NCBI RefSeq assembly: GCF_000230555.1
Contig: NC_016078.1
Span: 310,001-374,000, forward strand
Source of the DNA: Pelagibacterium halotolerans B2
GTDB lineage: Bacteria > Pseudomonadota > Alphaproteobacteria > Rhizobiales > Devosiaceae
Length of the DNA stretch: 64,000 bases
Direction: 5' to 3'
The translations under genes and the position numbers were made by a program. This document shows positions 62,375 to 64,000 of the stretch, piece after piece. Numbering within the stretch: position 1 is the first letter of the stretch; each line of letters begins with the position of its first letter. The notes beneath the pieces were generated by a model that made no database searches, was not told the DNA's origin, and worked only from the letters and a program-made list of their open reading frames with translations.

Positions 62375-64000
62375 CTAGACCGGCTGGCTGCCCAGAACGG
62401 CCAGAAGGCGGGGATTGACGGCGCCGCTTTCGTTCATGCCAGTGGCACGCTCGAACGCCGCAACGGCTTCCCGTGTCTTGGGACCGGAAATGCCGTCTGG
62501 TGCGCCGACATCATATCCCAGCTTGCCCAAGAGCATCTGCACGCGCAAAACCACGTCGGGATTGGTGATGGCGGGGCCAGGATCGAACTCATCGTCCCAG
62601 GTGCCGATTGGCGCAAAATTGGCGGCAATGTCGATTTCGACCGGCGCCCATGCGGCGATTGTGTCGTCCAGCCTCTGAATAGCGTCAGCGTCCAGCGAGC
62701 GGGCCACATCGTCGCGCGAGTTGGCCGCGTCCTTGTCGCCAGAGCGTGCTGCCAACGAAAACCAGATATAGGATTGTTCGAAATCCTGCTCTACACCAAG
62801 TCCGCGCGCATAAAGCATGCCCAGATTGAACTGGCTGTCGGTCAGTCCCCGCCCCGCAGCCTCTTCGAACCAATGCGCCGCTGCGGCAAAATCCTGATCC
62901 TCGAGTTCCCCACCCGCATAGAGCGAAGCAAGGTTGTGCATTGACATGCGGTTGCCGGCCTCCGCGGCGCGCTGATACCAGAGGCGTGCCATATCGAGAT
63001 CGCTATCGACACCGCGCCCACCTTCATAGAGGCTGCCAAGCCGATATTGGGCGGGGGCAAACCCCTGGGCGGCCGAGCGTTCATACCAGGCGGCAGCCTG
63101 GGTGAAATCCTGTTCGACGATCGTACCCTCGGTGAGGATGGCACCGACCTCGAACTGGGCGAAGCGGTCGCCCGCATCGGCAGCGGCGCGCAGGGCAGCA
63201 GGTTCGATAGACGCGGGCGCGGTAATCGGGGGCAGATCGGCGCTGCCGGTATTCTCTGCGTAGTTGTTGGCTGGTCCGACTGCGGCGGTGGTCACCGGGT
63301 CGACGGTCGGGATCGCCGTCAATGCATCGGAATTCACGGTTGCAGCGCTCAGGCGAGGTTGCTGCTCGATGACGCGAACGTTGGACATGAGGTCATTTTC
63401 GGGCGTGGTTTCGGCATCGGCCGTTGCCTGAGCTTGTGCCGCTGCTCGCATCGAGGCCAGATCGGGCTCGGCGGTCGTGGTGTCCGCCTGGGTCGCACTC
63501 ACTTCGGCGGCAGGCTCGGGTTCCTCCGCCGTTGCTTCCGGTTCGACGATCTGCGCGCTTTCGGCACTCGCCTGAGCAGGACGAGACGGCATGATGCGGC
63601 CCATGACCAGCGGCGTGGCCAGAGCGATTACAGCAACAAGAGCGGTGCCGAGCAGCAGAGACCGCCGGTTGCGGGCAAAAAAGCCCGGAGCGCTATCGGC
63701 TGCTTCGTCTGTTGCGATATCCTCGTCAGGCAAGGCGGCAACGGGCTCGGAGCGTGTATCGACCCGCGGCTCTTCGACCGGACGCGGCTCGGCGGCCTCA
63801 CTCTCGTCGCGCTGGAACCGGGCAAGGGCGCGGCCGATCAGCGATTTCGGTTCTTCCTCCTGATCGAGCGCCGGCTGACGGGCCGAACGGCGGGGCGCCG
63901 AGGTTCGAAAGGACCGTCGCGTTCCGCCAGGCTCGACTTTGGCTTAGCCGGCCGATCAATCGCGGCCGGGTCGATGGCAAAGGCGGGCTCCGGTTCGCCA
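62375..64000 (-). CDS. SEL1-repeat/peptidoglycan-binding protein (PodJ-like), partial with apparent frameshift
   Basis: The 5' end lies outside the window. From the left: C-terminal PG_binding_1 domain (VQMLLGKLGYDVGAPDGISGPKTREAV), four SEL1 repeats (e.g. AQYRLGSLYEGGRGV, SQFNLGMLYARGLGV), an Ala/Glu-rich linker, and one membrane helix (SLLLGTALVAVIALATPLVM). Upstream, frame (LARFQRDESEAAEP..., ARQPALDQEEEPKSL) meets a TAA at 63944. Coding character continues in another frame (EPAFAIDPAAIDRPAKPKSSLAERDGP) to the window end. A single missing base near 63902-63911 would join them. In-frame ATG/GTG/TTG before 63733 (TTG) are absent. It resembles polar-localisation PodJ-type proteins. Confidence 0.75.

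Noticed and set aside
1..64000. CRISPR array or toxin-antitoxin module
   Set aside because: No regularly spaced direct repeats and no recognisable toxin/antitoxin pair were seen; the repeats found are dispersed palindromes.

Overview
The window is a GC-rich stretch of an alphaproteobacterial chromosome. The gene content (a GcrA-type cell-cycle regulator, class I lysyl-tRNA synthetase, the ligase-associated helicase/PdeM pair, SEL1/peptidoglycan-binding protein, a small ESFPASD-motif protein) points to Hyphomicrobiales; I infer a Devosia/Pelagibacterium-like organism, but no 16S or other taxonomic marker is present to prove it. No prophage, insertion sequence, conjugation gene or CRISPR array was seen.

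Layout. 0-13.6 kb: housekeeping block with gcrA, argD-argF-hslO, a two-gene RND efflux operon, trkH, metZ behind a SAM-II riboswitch plus terminator, and a long-form dcd. 13.6-17.4 kb: proVWX-type betaine uptake operon and a tRNA-Gly(CCC). 17.5-25.9 kb: a glycerol-phosphate scavenging operon (ugpBAE, GDPD, Tat-exported PhoD, HAD phosphatase, ugpC) facing a SorC-type regulator across two CATATG-centred palindromes. 25.9-33.3 kb: hydroxyquinol lower pathway (dioxygenase, maleylacetate reductase, FMN reductase, NTF2-like protein) with a split TctC/TctBA transporter and an IclR regulator that carries a one-base frameshift; two matching palindromes flank the IclR gene. 33-38.7 kb: AraC regulator, BASS transporter, and a PQQ dehydrogenase with an N-terminal cytochrome c domain plus an associated periplasmic binding protein. 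38.9-44 kb: a site-2-protease homologue that has lost its catalytic residues, small membrane proteins, and LysR / glutaryl-CoA dehydrogenase / CoA-transferase. 44-57 kb: small proteins, FKBP, CelD-like acyltransferase, GT2 glycosyltransferase, TerB-like protein, lysK, S24 repressor, pyrD, MATE, SDR. 57-64 kb: Lhr-like helicase + PdeM, TIGR02186 protein + TauE, and a SEL1-repeat protein that runs off the window end with an apparent frameshift.

The most unusual thing I see is a family of six copies (33.0-54.7 kb) of a ~105-bp double-hairpin element. Its sequence changes in a base-pair-preserving way between copies, and its ends (TAGAGC...GCTCTA) carry TAG on the outward reading strand of each side, so that the flanking genes repeatedly take their stop codon from the element. 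One partial copy has been captured inside the 3' end of tctA, where it is read in frame and is followed by a tail antisense to the next gene.

Two single-base frameshifts (iclR, SEL1 protein) sit at or beside short homopolymers and could be real lesions or sequencing errors; I cannot tell which from the sequence alone.
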